From: Apricaphanius iberus
Taxonomy: Eukaryota; Chordata; Actinopteri; Cyprinodontiformes; Aphaniidae
Direction: 5' to 3'
Length of the DNA: 64,000 nt
Assembly (NCBI GenBank): GCA_028564705.1
Contig: JAPXFQ010000127.1
Span: 2,356,001-2,420,000 of the forward strand
Shown here: positions 45,898 through 59,593 of the stretch, in pieces
How positions within the stretch are numbered: the first letter of the stretch is position 1
How the letters are laid out: every line of letters starts with the position of its first letter
The notes under the pieces: model-generated
What the model was told of the DNA's origin: nothing
Database searches by the model: none
What the model saw: the letters and a program-made list of their open reading frames with translations, nothing else
Program-made: the position numbers and the translations under genes

Positions 45898-48249
45898 GGT
45901 GTTGAAGAAGCACAGTTTGCTTTCATAGCGGTCTTCAGCTCGTATATTGCTGAGGTTGTTGTCCCTTATCTTCCTTTTCATAATATTTCATAATTTCTAG
46001 AAGGGGACAGTGTTATTTGGCATCAGGAACAACAAGGTCGTAAAAGCAGCCTTTGTACACTTGGTAGTGCGGACAGGAGCAAAGTCATCTGGGGAAATTA
46101 AATTAGCATCTCAATAATGCACTCTTTTGTAAAGTTTTTATTTTCTGAAAAACTAAATTTGGTGTCTCATTGGGTGTAAGGCATAATTATTAACATTAAT
46201 ATCAAAAAAAGATTGCCACCATGTGGGTCAACATTTTTCAAGATGTTCTAATTTACTTTGACGTTTCAGCATTTCTGTTTTTTTATCTATTTTGAACCTA
46301 ACTTTGTCTTTATCTTATATTTCTGTCCTACTTTTATGAAAATAGGAACGTTATATATGAGTTTTTCATACTACTTTGCATATCATGAAATATTTCTTCC
46401 ATCACATGGCGGGTATTTGTTATATTCATCCTCTGTTTCTCCGTCTCAGTGTGTGATCAGTAATATCCTAATGTGCTTTCAAACATTTGTCGATTCACTG
46501 CATTATTAAAGTGCCTGGGGTAATTAGGATCGTAATACAACATAATCAAGTCCCTGTGGATTTTTCATGTACCATGATAAATACTGTTGAGAAGAAAGAG
46601 GAAAAAATTCTTTTTTTATTTTATTTAAGGGTTTGGAGGTGGGTGGGTGGGTGTTTGGTAGAGATTCAGTTTTATTGAAAGAATACACATACAGTTGGAT
46701 TCATAAAGAAGGATAAAATAATTTTTGGTGTTGATGAGGCAATTACAAAATCAATAACTAGAAAATGATATAAAAATGAGCAGTACTTGGATTACATGGT
46801 GGGAACTTTTTATTGTTTGAGTCTAAGGTAGTGGAGGATGTCTAAACTCAAAATATTTAAATAAATGTTACATTAATTACATTGTTTCTAAGTAACTGAA
46901 TACTCTCAAAAATCTCTCAACTAATATCATATTTTATAAGTTAGCATATGTGTTCAGATGAGGCTCGTTTGTCACACTTAATCTACCCTTTGAAAATGTC
47001 TCACTTATTAAATAACTGAGCTACTAAAAATGCTATGATGAACATTATGATTGACTATAACTACATGTAGAGTTACGTAAGGAAAACATGTTTCTAGTCA
47101 TGTTTCTAGTCATTAAAGAATAAAATCATAGCAAACAGTACAAAAAACAGGCACAGACACTGGCACGGCTGGTGAAGGGCTAAAAAAAAATTATTATAGA
47201 AGCCTAATCTGCCACTGTTGAATGGGGAGAAAAATCTTGCCTTTGTTTCGAGTGAGAGATAAAAATATAATTGTAAGAAGTGAATGTTTTTTTTTAACAA
47301 AAACACAGGTGTCTAATCTGTTGGAACCAAGTTGAAAGGAGGCCCCAAGCAGAATTTGATTTGGAAGCACACAACAAACAGCCCTGCTTGATTGTTTGCA
47401 AATAATGCATTTAACAACTCAAACTCAATGAATAACAATATGTAAACTACAGGGGAACCTTTAAGGTATTGCTGTACTAACATAACAATTAAACTGTGAA
47501 AAATCATACCTTGTGATTACAGTGAACTGGACAGAAGTGGACAGAACTGTAGTTAGGGCTGGCAGTCTGAAATCTGCCAATAGTTGAGACCCCCTTGAAA
47601 TGGTCAATGATTGCCCATTAGTTCAAACAGCCACTATATCTTTACAAACATCACTGCACACAGTGGAAATCATCATAGTTCTACCACAGAAGCTAATATT
47701 CAGTCTTCCTTATTTCCCCTCTAGGTGACATAGCCAATCTAAAGAAAATAAATGGCACTTCTGGCTAAGCAGCTTTGTAAATGCCAGACATTAGCGTTTC
47801 AGTTAGCTGTGTGCCTAGGTATTTCAGCTCTACAAGCTGCATTTTATTTCAAATATTTTAGATATGTTCTATGAAAAGCGCATTGATATACAGTTTTATT
47901 TAAAAGAAAAATCCACAATTGCTAAGTAGGAAGAGGCGTGGGTATTCCCATGTCATCCCTTTAAAGAGTAACTCACCCCAAAACGAACTTTTTTTGTTGA
48001 TAAACTATATAATTGAGTCTATAATAGCACTGTTGAGGAAATTACCAAGAATGTATTCATTTGGCTATTCATAGTCTTAGGACAGCTTATGGCAGTCAAT
48101 AAGATTAATAATTTATGGGAAATTATTATTATTCGGGGCACCACCTTTATCAGGAACTATTTTAATAGCCAAATGTCTATATCAGTCTAATACTCTGAAG
48201 GAATTAATTCTTTACCGTTTATTGACCATAAATTTTGCAATATGTGTGT
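45898..48249. other. Gene-free AT-rich DNA
   Basis: No gene. 47961-47980 holds TTTAAAGAGTAACTCACCCC, a MITE-like start also seen at 50341, without a matching end. Confidence 0.45.
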
Positions 48250-49400
48250 GTTGAACAAGAAAGACCATTGTTACTTTCCAAAAATGCGAGATTTATTACA
48301 GGAAAAATAAGAAAAACATTTTAATCACCAAGCTAGAAAAAGAACACAATGGTGTCACAGTTGAATTTGGATGTTTTAAGATCCAAAGACTTTATCTTCA
48401 GATGCTGGAATGAAACTGTTTCACTAAACTTAATTAGTTTAACTAATTTAGCACCACCGGTTTACCTCTAAACCAATAAGCAATGTAAGAAAACATAAAA
48501 CATTCTTTGGAGTAAGAACTGTTATGTTTAAGAATTATCTTGACAAGAGTAATTAACGTTTGGTGGATTACTTAATTATGGCTTAATCACGACAGTAAAA
48601 CAATCTAATTCCCATATTTTGATCAAATAAAGTTCAAACACACCTAATGAGATTAGTTTCTGTTCTTAAACAATCTAATTTTAAACCGAGTGCTGTTTGA
48701 AACGTTAATTGCGATCTAAGTTTATGAAACACCGTGCTAAACAAACACGTGGGCATCCTTAGCTGTAGCTTTCTGCGACACATGTGGGGCGTTTAGAGTG
48801 GTTCAAATACATTTATTAAACATTAGACAAAAAAAGGGAAAACTCCTGTCTGATTGAGTAGCTCCAATTACAGGATTTAAAATGACTCTTTGTTGGGAAA
48901 AGTATTTTACAAAACAGTGATTAAAACTTCAGGCCATGGTTTACCCAAAGACAGCACATGAAACTTATAAAGTTAACAATAAAAAAGGAAACAGCTTTAA
49001 ATTTAGTTACCCTTACTAATGTGCCTCTGCCCAAACAGACCTTATGAACGTTTAAAGTCCTCCAAGTTGCTGCACGTCGATCAGGAAAGGGGGACCTCCA
49101 GGGAGTCTTAGCCAGCAGGCTAACAAAGGATCGCTAATCTGGCTAGCAGTGGTGGGAAGCTAATGGCTCTGGCTTCTCCTGGCTGGCTGCGTGGCGATTG
49201 GCATCCACCTTTTCTCATCCACCCGGCTGGCAGAATGCAGAAGAAAGAGTTGCTGGGCAAGGCCCCCTATTTATAGATTTCCGCACCTCCACTTTCTTTG
49301 GTGCTAGAGCAGAGTAGCTCCACCTGATGGTTGCGTGTGTGACCCAACGGCACTATCTACATTTCCAGTAATTATTTTATGTATTTTAGGACATTTTTGT
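48250..49400 (-). repeat. LTR-like segment (uncertain)
   Basis: On the minus strand a GC-richer leader contains TATAAATA (49268-49275), followed about 450 bases later by AATAAA (48812-48817) and an AT-rich tail. This promoter/poly(A) order and the composition shift suggest an LTR or a processed transcript-like unit. No TG/CA ends with a target duplication and no retroelement ORF could be defined. Confidence 0.35.
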
Positions 49401-49433
49401 GAAAATATTGATTTTGTACCAAAAACCATTTAG

Positions 49434-49570
49434 TGCGCCAAGTGGTTAAACCATTACACTGCACTACAATTCACTGGGATTCAAATCCTGCATTGCTAAC
49501 AGATAATCTCTGGTTATTAATGTAGGCTTGGAATAGTGATGACAGCAGTCCGGCTGTGGTGGGGTATATA
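49434..49570 (+). repeat. tRNA-derived SINE head
   Basis: GCGCCAAGTGGTTAAACCAT with an A-box-like TGGTTAAACC, and about 35 bases on GGGATTCAAATCCTGC as a B box. The head is tRNA-like; the body after 49500 is not assigned, and 49570-49720 may belong to it. Confidence 0.6.
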
Positions 49571-50012
49571 ACATGAGCGGTCTCAGCCACAGCTCCGTAG
49601 CGAGGTGCCATGAACTGCCTGCAGCACAATCGGCTCAAAACCTGGGTGCTCCATTATGCAGGTGGTTGCCCCTACTTGCTGAGATTTTTTCATTACTTAT
49701 GACGAAGGTAATAACTGATATATCAGTAAATGCAAAATAAAATCTGGGCTAAAGGTTAATTTTTAATAGAATGATTGTGATGGTGTGTTTTTCTTTTGCA
49801 CATTCATGAATGTTTCTCATCACGCTTGGAAACATATGTATGCAACAAACATTTTCTGTCATTGCGGACAATGACGTACAGTGGCCACAGTTGCACCTGT
49901 CGAGGCAGAGTCATACAAAATTACTCAACCTAATCTATATCTAGCATGAGAATTAGCCAACAACAATGTACCCATCAGAGATGGCGCCCATTCTATGCCA
50001 CTACTCCGCTAC

Positions 50013-50383
50013 AGGCTCGGTATCTGCTGCTGCCCCAGGCAGGGAACGAGACAACGGCTCATAATGATATGGCGCCTTTCCACTCCTCCACAGAACCTTT
50101 CTCCCTGTACTCTGTTCCCCCAGATTATTTCCAGGCAAAGGAGCTCGTGTTACTACGGTTCTTTCCATCTTTCTTGCCATCTGTGACTCTGCGCTGCTGC
50201 CTGCAACATGTCAGTCACAGCCCAGACCACGCCCATCTCTTCACCCCCCCGCGTTTTTCCTGGTCCGCCAGGAAATACCTCCTGTTGAGCCCTTTTTCTA
50301 AAATAAATGTGGGTGGGGTTATACTCTGACAGGGGACTCTTTAAAGAGTAACTCATTGCCCGGGGCAGCAGCCGATACCGAGA
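50013..50383. repeat. Imperfect inverted repeat (fold-back)
   Basis: CTCGGTATCTGCTGCTGCCCC (50017-50037) is the near complement of GGGGCAGCAGCCGATACCGAG (about 50363-50383). The 325 bases between are GC-richer and include 8 Cs in a row. Class unknown. Confidence 0.6.
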
Positions 50384-50899
50384 ACAGAATACATTTGAAC
50401 ATTTTGGTTCTAACATATAAAGCTTGGAACAATTCTACTCATTAAATTACAAATCTTTTGCAGCCCTACATTCCCAGCAGATCGCTAACGTCTTGTGAAC
50501 AGAGCCTGTTGGTTGTGAAGCAAACTAAGAGAAAAAAAGGGACAGAGCTTTTTTTGCTGTCGCTGCTTCCCTTTTGAACTCCCTTCCTCTAAACTTGAGA
50601 TTTGCAGAGTCAGAGATTTCTTTCAGAAAGCAGATTAAAACTCTTCTTTTTACAATTGCAATTACAATTGTTTTTGCTTAGTCTTTTTCTTTTGGCTCTT
50701 TTTCATTGTTTAAGTGTGTTTGATTGTTGTTGGATTTTATTGTGAAGCCCTTTTTAATTCTTTCTTTAAACTCAAAATTTATGAGGAAACTGATTACATT
50801 ATCATTTTAAAGTTAGCTTACTTATAAAATACAAGTTCATCACATCTTAAAAAAATGTGAATTGAATAAAATCAAAACATTTAACTACCTCCAACTCAG

Positions 50900-51450
50900 A
50901 TCAAATCAATCAAATAAAAAATACTCAATTGATCCCACAAGGGGAAATTCAGTTTACAGTACTACCCGTCCAAGAGCATGACAAACAAACAACAAACAAT
51001 ACAAACAGATCCAGGTCACTGAAGGCCTTGCAGCCACAAATGGCGCTCTGATATTTGCTGAGAAGAAAACATATACACAAGGTCAGGGAGGGTCCATGGT
51101 GGGGGAAAAAAACGCTCAGCTGTATTTTGATTCCTTAGTCCAGAGTCAAAAGACAGGTAATAGAAAAAAACCTACCTTAAACATTTAAGCACATATTCAG
51201 ACATTGACAATACACGGGTGCAGCGGGACGGTGTGTGTGTATGTTTCACAGGTGAGTGTGTGCGTCAGTAGATGCAGCTGGATGGGGAGGAGATTCTGTT
51301 TACATCCCTCTCACGGGCAGTTGATTGTGGACCAGTTGAAGGCCTTCATTGGAGTCAAAATACTAATTGGTATGGTTAACAGGAGGAGCAATTTTCCTCT
51401 GTCCTTTCAGTCCGTCAGCAGTCCCTTTTCTATACTAACTTGACCCGTCT
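50900..51450 (-). repeat. LINE 3' region (Rex1/L2-like tail)
   Basis: AAAAAATACTCAATTGATCCC followed by CACAAGGGGAAATTCAG is the complement of a 'GAATTTCCCC...GATCAATAAAGTATTT' LINE tail. Downstream, CGTCCAAGAGCATGAC and CCTTGCAGCCACAAATGGCG continue a known fish repeat. The coding part is absent; the right limit is approximate. Confidence 0.6.
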
Positions 51451-51907
51451 AGCGAAAATTTAGTAGTTAACTAACTTATACAATTTCATTTCACTAAACT
51501 AGCGTATTCTGATTTTAAACATTTTATACATTAGTTCACTAACTCAAATGCTAAAAGTTATATAAACTCTAAACTGTACTATTGAACACTAAAACATGGG
51601 GCCTGCATTTGTATAGCATATTTTCAGTCAGAAGAATATAAAGGGTTTTATATCACATTCAGTAATACACACACTGATGGTTATAGACAGTTTTGTAGCC
51701 ACAGCTGTTATGGAACAGAGAGACAAAAGTGAAGATTCCATTCTATTTACACTACTAAACACCATCAGCAGGTAAAGCAGAAGAAGTCAATTTCAATTTT
51801 CAAAATTTTTTGGGGTCCATTTCAAAACCTACATTATATCCACATGCTTACAGACCACAATATGATATTACAATGCGTTGTTCCTGCTATATAGCTAAAA
51901 CAACAGG

Positions 51908-52470
51908 TTAAACTATATTAGAAAAGGGAACTAATGGAAGACATGAAAATTCCACATATTTACAACACCAACACAAAATCGGCCTTACTTTCCCATACAT
52001 TTCTACAATATATGTGACACATATTCCTGTGGTATTTTCCAGAGCTCTATTTTGTTCCGGCCTTCCCCACCCTCTTTTATAACATAGTCTTTTAATAAAT
52101 GAACTGTACTCGTTACACCACCCTTTCTGGTACCTCAACTTTTTTGAACAGACAAATATTTTTGCCCTCCATAAAGTGTCTTTTGTGCAATTTATTATTT
52201 TCCACCAACATTTTTCTCTGTTTCCCCAATCCGTTTTCATAAGTCCATAAGCTGCCTTCTGATATGATAAGTCACATTTATACAATCTATTTAACCATAA
52301 TTTCAATGATGCACACACTTTTTTGGCCAAGGAACATTCCCAAAACAATTGTTTCACAGTCTCATTGTCTCCACATCTTAACCTTGGGCAAAGGGGAGTT
52401 CTTGCACAGTCTCTTCTTTTAATAAATGCCCTGGTTGCCCTCCTGCAATTGTCACAGTCACATGGCCGGA
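51908..52470 (-). pseudogene. L1/Tx1-type LINE C-terminal relic
   Basis: Minus-strand translation gives C-P-x-L-R-C-G spacing near 52370, then ETVKQLFWECSLAKKV (about 52310-52365), the cysteine-histidine-like 'RCG..ETV.HLFWEC..A..VW' block found after the polymerase in Tx1/L1-type fish LINEs. The following 130 codons (YQKAAYGL, WWKIINCTKDTLWRAK) fit its C-terminal tail. The polymerase itself is not present. Confidence 0.6.
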
Positions 52471-52960
52471 CACCATGATGTTATCATGTCTCTTCACTCA
52501 TAACTTTTGATACGAAGATTTCATTTACTCACAATCTTTGATTCCATTAAACATATAGCCACACTAAAAGTTGAATCTGGTTATAATTTTTAAGCTGGCT
52601 TGACTTTGTTGCTACTTTTGATTTCAATGATTATACAACTGATTGTACAACTTTAAGTTCAGGTTTACAGTATACACTTGTCAATGCTTTACATCTTTAA
52701 TAAATATAAATGTCCTTTGATTAATTTGAACTAGTAATTTTAAATTCTTCATAATCTATTCTAAATATTAAGTAAACAACTTTTGAAATCTGAAATGTTA
52801 AAAAAAACTCAAAACCTCTTTACGTGCCCGGGAACTTTTAATCAATTTCTGTTTCTCTGTTTTGTGAATATCATGTGTCACACAGGCACTTTTTGTTTTA
52901 CCGCTCTTCGAAGTTGGAAAGAGCTCAAATTTTCACGAAAGCAGATGTTTTGAACAAGAA

Positions 52961-53004
<44 letters not shown>
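52961..53004. repeat. (ACT)n trinucleotide repeat
   Basis: About 14 uninterrupted ACT/CTA units. Confidence 0.95.
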
Positions 53005-54734
53005 ATATGGCTACTTGGCAACTCTGACAAACAAAGCTATACAGGGACCCATTTTCTAAAGAAAAAAAATGTCTTCTTTTAAACAGCACAACATATATTC
53101 ATAGATATCCTAAGCACTGCACCAGCTGTCAACATGCCATGTTCCCAGTCTCAGATTATAAAGCACATCCCCTTTGATATTAAGCCTTTCTGCAGGATCC
53201 ACATCTGCTTCTCAATCTGCTTACTTCTACTCTTAATGTATATTTCTTTGTTTCTATGCCTTAAAGCTGTTGCTTGGATTTCAGTCCTATTAGGACTGTT
53301 ACCTTGAAAGTATGAAATTTAGCTGTCTCCCAATCTGAAGTTTCAAATAGGAAAATTCACAAAGCTGCTAACAAGCATACAACTGTACAGAAAACATATT
53401 TTAGGCAAGTAAGATAGCCAGTAAGGCAGCTATCTCTGATTATACCAAGACTTGTTTAATTGCTGTATTTAAAAATACCAAATTTATGTATGACAAATAA
53501 CAGCAATTTAACCACATTGAACACTCTATGATGGGTTTACTGCTCTCCTAGTCTTTTGTAATGTTTCAAAAATATTTGCAATCAACAGATTTTTTTAAAT
53601 TCCTGAAATGTCTCTGAAAAAGAGAGGATATTCTTCTGAGAATTCAGATACTGTGATAGCAGAAATGTATCTCGTTATTTCTGTGGATGACTGAGAAGCT
53701 ATAAGTGTAGTTTAATCTGCTAGTAGATCTTTAACTCTACAATATTTTTTTTGTTCCAGAATGGTTTTACACTCACCAAATGGACTTCCTATCCCTCCTG
53801 TGAAATCTGTCTAGTGTCAGTATTTGGAGAACCACTTTGAGATTGGCTATTAAAATCAGGAGTGAAAAACACATTGCTTTTAGAATTACCTTCTAAATGG
53901 GTCAATTAACACCATCTTTTGACTTCAGTTAGCTCTGTGAATATGGCGGGTGTTCATGATTATTTCATGTTCTCTTATTTGGATGCATGAATTATGCAAG
54001 AAATGTCGTAAGTCCAAGAGGTGGTGCTGTGCAAACTTTTTTAAGTGTGCAGAGTGTGTGTTAGTTCACACACTGTGTCTCCCCACCTGCTGAGATCAGT
54101 GGAGAAGAGGAGTGAGGGGAACTGAAAGTATGTGCAGGAAGGAAGCCACTATTTAAAACGTGTGTTTCAAACTTTTCGGAGAGGGTTTGTGTGTTGCAGA
54201 CACAAAAAAGCTCACAAAGGACCATGCACATGTCAGCAGAAGCCATAGACATGCGTGTTTAATAATGGAAGAGCTCCCCCTCTTTCTTCCTTTGTGTTCC
54301 AGAGATTACACGGAATGGTCTAAAAGCTAGAGTTCGTTCACTCTCGCTTCCTAAAAATGCACACTTTTCTTTCTCAGAGATTGCATGCTTAGCATCAGCA
54401 GCTTTGCTCTGTTCTTTTCACACAACTTCTCCAAGTTTAAGTGAAACTAAGGATATGACTGCAAAATGTGTGTATTAATGAAATAAATCTCTTGTATTGT
54501 GAAATTATTCTTATCGAACTAACGGATTTAGCAAAGTAATAATTTGTATGTGTTTTTGTGAAACAATCACACACCTACCCGATATTACTTACAGAACATT
54601 CAGTCAATCACCCACTGTTGTGAAACAGCAAACAAATACTAGTTTCAGGCTTCATCTAACAAGCTTTGTAGGTCAACAAAATCTATTTCTTCTCTTTCTG
54701 GAAGAAACAATAGCAACAAGATTTTTGATTTATA
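53005..54734. other. Gene-free stretch
   Basis: No supported gene. 54050-54420 is slightly GC-richer and purine-rich on the minus strand, with no recognised family. Confidence 0.45.
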
Positions 54735-55050
54735 TATGTTACGGCCACCGCCTATTCTGGCTAGGTTCAGCACTATGGACAGCTCCCGCTCCAGCGCTGG
54801 TCTCTGCTTCTGCAGGCTGAGCCGCCCCACCTTTCTCTGTGTGTGTTTCACACAGGTGCTCTGGATCACATCCATGACACCGCGGATCTGGCTCGAGCCT
54901 ATAGGCAGCTGTCCCTACTGCCTATGCTGCAAAGATAAGATCCTTAGTGTTTTGATTAGATAGATCTTCCTTGTGGTGCCTTGGATTCCACGCACCAACT
55001 ATAGGATGTCCAGCGGCGGGGTTACCTCAGGTTTAGACTTAATGTCCATG
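54735..55050. other. Unexplained GC-richer block
   Basis: About 300 bases with GGCCACCGCC, CAGCTCCCGCTCCAGCGC, CACCGCGGATCTGGCTCGAG and GTCCAGCGGCGGGG stand out from AT-rich flanks. Both strands have open frames of about 75 codons with no recognised domain. It could be a fragment of a GC-rich retroelement or of an LTR starting TGTTACGGCC; neither is proven. Confidence 0.35.
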
Positions 55051-58000
55051 TTTAGAGAAGATTCACGGGATTGTTTACGTCATCATTTGAAGCTTGGGTT
55101 GCTTATTTAGCTCAGCATTTTACTTTAGCTGTTCCTGATTGTTTTAAGTTTAGTTATTTTAAGTATTTGATCTTTTGTACATTAGCCCCTTTCCAATCTA
55201 CCATCTGTGGAGCAAATAACCAGCTAAATTAAGCCATTCACGGCTAAATAAGGCATTTGGCTTTATTACGGTTCCTTATGTCTAGTATGTTACATCCACC
55301 TTCACTGCTCTACATCTTTTGGGTCATAATAATACATAAAAGTTCTGTGCTTATTTATGAAAACAAAAATACTCTAAAAAATATCAGACATTTTTAAAAC
55401 TGCATTTAATATAAGGGTTTAGATATAACAATTTACCAACTATACTTAATCTATCTCACTTAAAATGTTAGGAAGAAGAAAAATCTTTTTGGATAAGAAA
55501 ATGTGATTTTTATGTATTTGGTGTCCCTGTTGGAAGAAATCAGCAGTTCTTTATAGACTACTAGATCCATCTTGGCATACACGGTTTTTGGACTTAACAT
55601 TTATTTATTTATTCAATAAATTAAAGCATTTAATTCAATATAATTTCCAATTTGAATTGGAATAAGTGTTCCAGTTGCTCTTTTGTCAGATTAAAGGTAC
55701 CTTTTGAAAATAATCTTTCAGAAGATTTTAACCATATTTTTCAATGAGCCCATATTTCTGTAAAAAAATATTTTTTATTAATATGTAATGTTCAAATATT
55801 AAATCTCATGTTTTTATTAGATGTAAGTGGAAACATCATCATAATTAACAGGAGTCAAGGCTTTAAAACATATTCTGTGTAACGAATCTATATAATGATT
55901 TACACTTATTGAATTGAGTGAAATAAACTACTTTTTGATAAAATGTTCATTAACTAATATGTATGAATGTATATACATGCTTATTATTCATCTAAAAAAA
56001 CTTCTGTTGTAATATTTCATTTCTTTAGGGCAGCAAACCATATAATATCCTGCATATGTATTATACATCCTTTTTAGCAGTATATTTGCTAGTAAGGTAA
56101 TGGAATAAATCTTCTTGTCAGACCCCAGGATACTGTGGTATTTTGTTTTTTTAGACTTGCTGAGATTTCAAGTTTTACAGCACCAGGCAACAGGAGCCAG
56201 GACACTGATCTGGTCCGCTGAAAACGCAATGTTTTGGATATAATTTCACTCTCTATTGGTTTTAAATGCTCACATGTTTATTTTGAATCCCTTAAGAGCC
56301 CCATAAACCCTTTAACATCCATAGTATTAGAGAAATGGTAATCTGCCAACATCTGGAACCTTTTTGTTGCCTAAACTCATAAAAGGATAATTGAAAGGAC
56401 AACAAATTTTTTCTTTGAATTGTCACTGACAATCATTTATAAACAACTGAACATTTCCTGTAGCATGCGTTGATTTTCTTTTCTTTTTTGTTTGTGGTCG
56501 CAAAATAATTGAGTAGAACATAGATAAGAGGAGCAGGAAGAACTGGAAAAATACTTGCAGTATTTTTTGTGTGTGTTTTTATGAGCAGTTAAATAAATAT
56601 CACTGTGCGTGAAATTTATTTGCACAGCACAACACTCAAACAGGGACTAGCGGTTCAAATCGCCTTGGTAATTTACTCACGTCATCATTTGGTATATACT
56701 TATTTATAGCTGTTCGGCATTCCAGTCAGATTTTATGATAATTCAGTTAATATAGTTCATACTCAAATGTGTCTTACTGCTGATGCTAAAGTAGGAGAGG
56801 TTATCTGGTAACTTCAAAAATTTACTAATTTTCATGTATGATGTCTCTGAGGTGAGACCAGACCTGAGTTTGTCCCGAGTAGACACCAATGCATCTCTCG
56901 TAGCAGCTGTCCAGTTAAGTAGAAATATTTTGCTTACTCTCAGAACAGTCCACCATAGTAGTCGAGTGGTTCCATAGGCAAAAGAGATCCTGCTCTTCTC
57001 CCTCCTTCTCTTCATACAGATCTTTATCGATTGCTCACATCTCTCTTGAAATTAGAATCCAAGCTTGGTCTCTTCTAGTGATCAATCTTCTTATTCACAA
57101 GAGAACAACACTTGCTGTGGGTGGACAGATGCAGGGATTTAGAGTTTATATTATTGGGGGTGTTTACAATACAGTGCTCTCAGACTTTCGCTGCGCCTGC
57201 TTACACTTATCCATGATCAACTTGATTAATGAGTTTGATTTGAACCCTCTGAAGATAACTGAGACTAAAACATGGTCAATGTATTCTTGAGAGCAGTGCT
57301 TTTTCTTTCTTTGTATGCTTGCTTTTTATATCAGTCAAATTACGTACAAGGTGACACTGGAAGAGACCGAAAGCAGTGGACTTTATTAGTTTGGTAAAAC
57401 CGTGGTAATGCTGGAAATGAAACATCCTAGTTTAGCAGTCTAATCTTTCACACTTAACTCTGGCTGGTAAACCCCAGTCAGAGTTTTGGACCAATTTTTC
57501 TTCACCTCTCCTCTTGCAAAACCACAAAAAACAACCAGTGTGATGTTGAATGATGGGTTATGATGAAAAAAACATAACGCAATCAGTGGTCAGGCAACCA
57601 CAGCTGGCAGGAGGTGTGTGTGTGTGTAAGCTCTATGAGGAGCTTGTGAGTAAAGCATGGAACAGTGCTGCAGATAGAGAGAAGAGGCTCCGTTTGGCAA
57701 GTGTTCCTCTGACTTTTTTCTCTATCTCAGTCCTTGGGAAAGGTGAAAGTTAAGTGGCTAAAGGTTTGAGAATCTTGTGCATGTGCTCACCCCGGCAATC
57801 TTCCTCACAAAAAGAAGCAGAAAAAAATGCTCTTCAAGCAAAAGTTGCCTGACTATGGCTGAGTTTCCAATTTTCTGATCCAGCTACAATATTCAGAAGA
57901 GTCCGGATTACAAATCCTGCTGACACATGTAATTACTTCTGACTGTTAGTAATATTATTTTTTTTAGAGAGGCCCAGTTTGAGTCCCGAATTAAATTTGA

Positions 58001-59395
58001 AGCTTAGATCTGGGTGATGTCAAGGAGGCTTTCCATCCTCAAACACGCAGTGCACATCATCACAGGTAAATCACCAAAATACTAGTGGAAACATGCAAAG
58101 TGTTGTAATTACAAGAAGGGGTTGACTGCTGTAATGCCATTTAAGGTTTTTGCAATGATTATAGAGAAGGTTCTAAATAATTTTTGACATTTATTTGAGC
58201 AAGATAAAATGGCTTAATATAAAGGAGTTTGTGTTTGGTTCTTTTGGCTAATTACTGATTCACTATGTCCAGGCACTTTCTCTTAAATTGTTAGTAACAA
58301 GAGATAAAACAGAGAAGATAATCTGATTCAATTTGTACAACCACACGTCATAAAAACATATATTAATGATTTTGTTCTTTAGAGAACAATACATTGACGT
58401 AGATGGTTTGAAAGACAGATATTATATCTATAATATTTGCACAAAGCATGCCCTTAAACACATAACTACATCCTATTAAAATCATCAATAAACAATAAAA
58501 AATAATTTCACAGACAAAAGCAGTGAAAATCTCTGTATTTGATTGCTCACATTTCCTATTGGCCCTCACAAAGATAGTTCTAAAGTCACATATGTACCCC
58601 TACACACACACAAGCATAATAAATCTTGCTTTGATCTAATACAGCGACATTTGTCCCATATGGTGCTCAGCATCACTGTGCTCCATCTCTAGTGAAGCAT
58701 ATGTGTTCAACTCCAGTGTTCTCTTCTGTTTAAAGTTACAGAACACTTCCATCTTTTTTTCAACCAAACTGTGAAAGGCTTTGTTATTTATATGGTTTAA
58801 TACAGAACTCACACTTGTAATTTTAAAACAGTTGGTAAAAGCACTTCTCAATACTGTGCAGATTGAAACAAACAAAAAGAACTTCACACTGTCAGTAAAA
58901 AAAGGGATTTGAAGTAACCGTGTGGTTTAACAATATCTGTAGGGAAATCAGCTTTTGTTTCATGACATGTTGAACTGTTAGGGAGTCATTAACCCACCCA
59001 ATGGTCTCCATAGGAGACAAAGTGTCCATACATGGGGGGGCATACATGTCATGCTGGAACTGCTGCCTGGCTCATTCCTGCCAAAGGGTACAAGTCAGGG
59101 CTTAGCAAGCTTGATGGAAGTGCAGATGGCCAATATAACAAATGCCTCATGTGTCCTTATTTGAAATATTAATGACTCACAAAATGTTATGCACAAACAA
59201 CTGACTTCTGCTGAGCTGAGGAAAAGATTTAGTTTCAAAAAGAGAAACATCTGTTCATATAATTGTCTAACTCATGAAGTTCTGGAGATGTTCTGTCTCA
59301 TAAATATTTGACATCCCTCCATATAAGTAATCAAAAGCACCTAACCTATCAAGAAAAAATATGTCACTTGAACCGGTTTAAAATCCCCCACATTT
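55051..59395. other. Gene-free AT-rich DNA
   Basis: No gene, RNA or bounded repeat supported. Small ORFs (for example 56743-57015 and 57550-57753) have no recognisable domain. 58980-59150 is unique sequence with a G7 run. Confidence 0.45.
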
Positions 59396-59540
59396 GGGGG
59401 AACAAGTGGCTCAATGGCTGAATGAGTGCACTGATACTACAGCTCTGACTGCAGCTGTCCCAGGTTTGATTCCTTGCACGCAGCCTCGAATGGCCTTACC
59501 CACTGCCACTTCAATGCCTTCTTAAAGCTGTTATATTGGA
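59396..59540 (+). repeat. tRNA-SINE relic
   Basis: AACAAGTGGCTCAATGGCTG (A-box-like) followed about 45 bases later by CAGGTTTGATTCCTT (B-box-like). The body and tail are decayed. Confidence 0.55.
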
Positions 59541-59593
59541 TTTCCAAAACAAGCTAGCTCAAAACATTTTCTTCATGCACCTAATGTTTTAAC

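Noticed and set aside
54738..55292. A solo LTR from TGTTACGG to TGTTACA
   Set aside because: No matching 4-6 bp flanking duplication and no poly(A) signal in the right place; left as an unexplained block.
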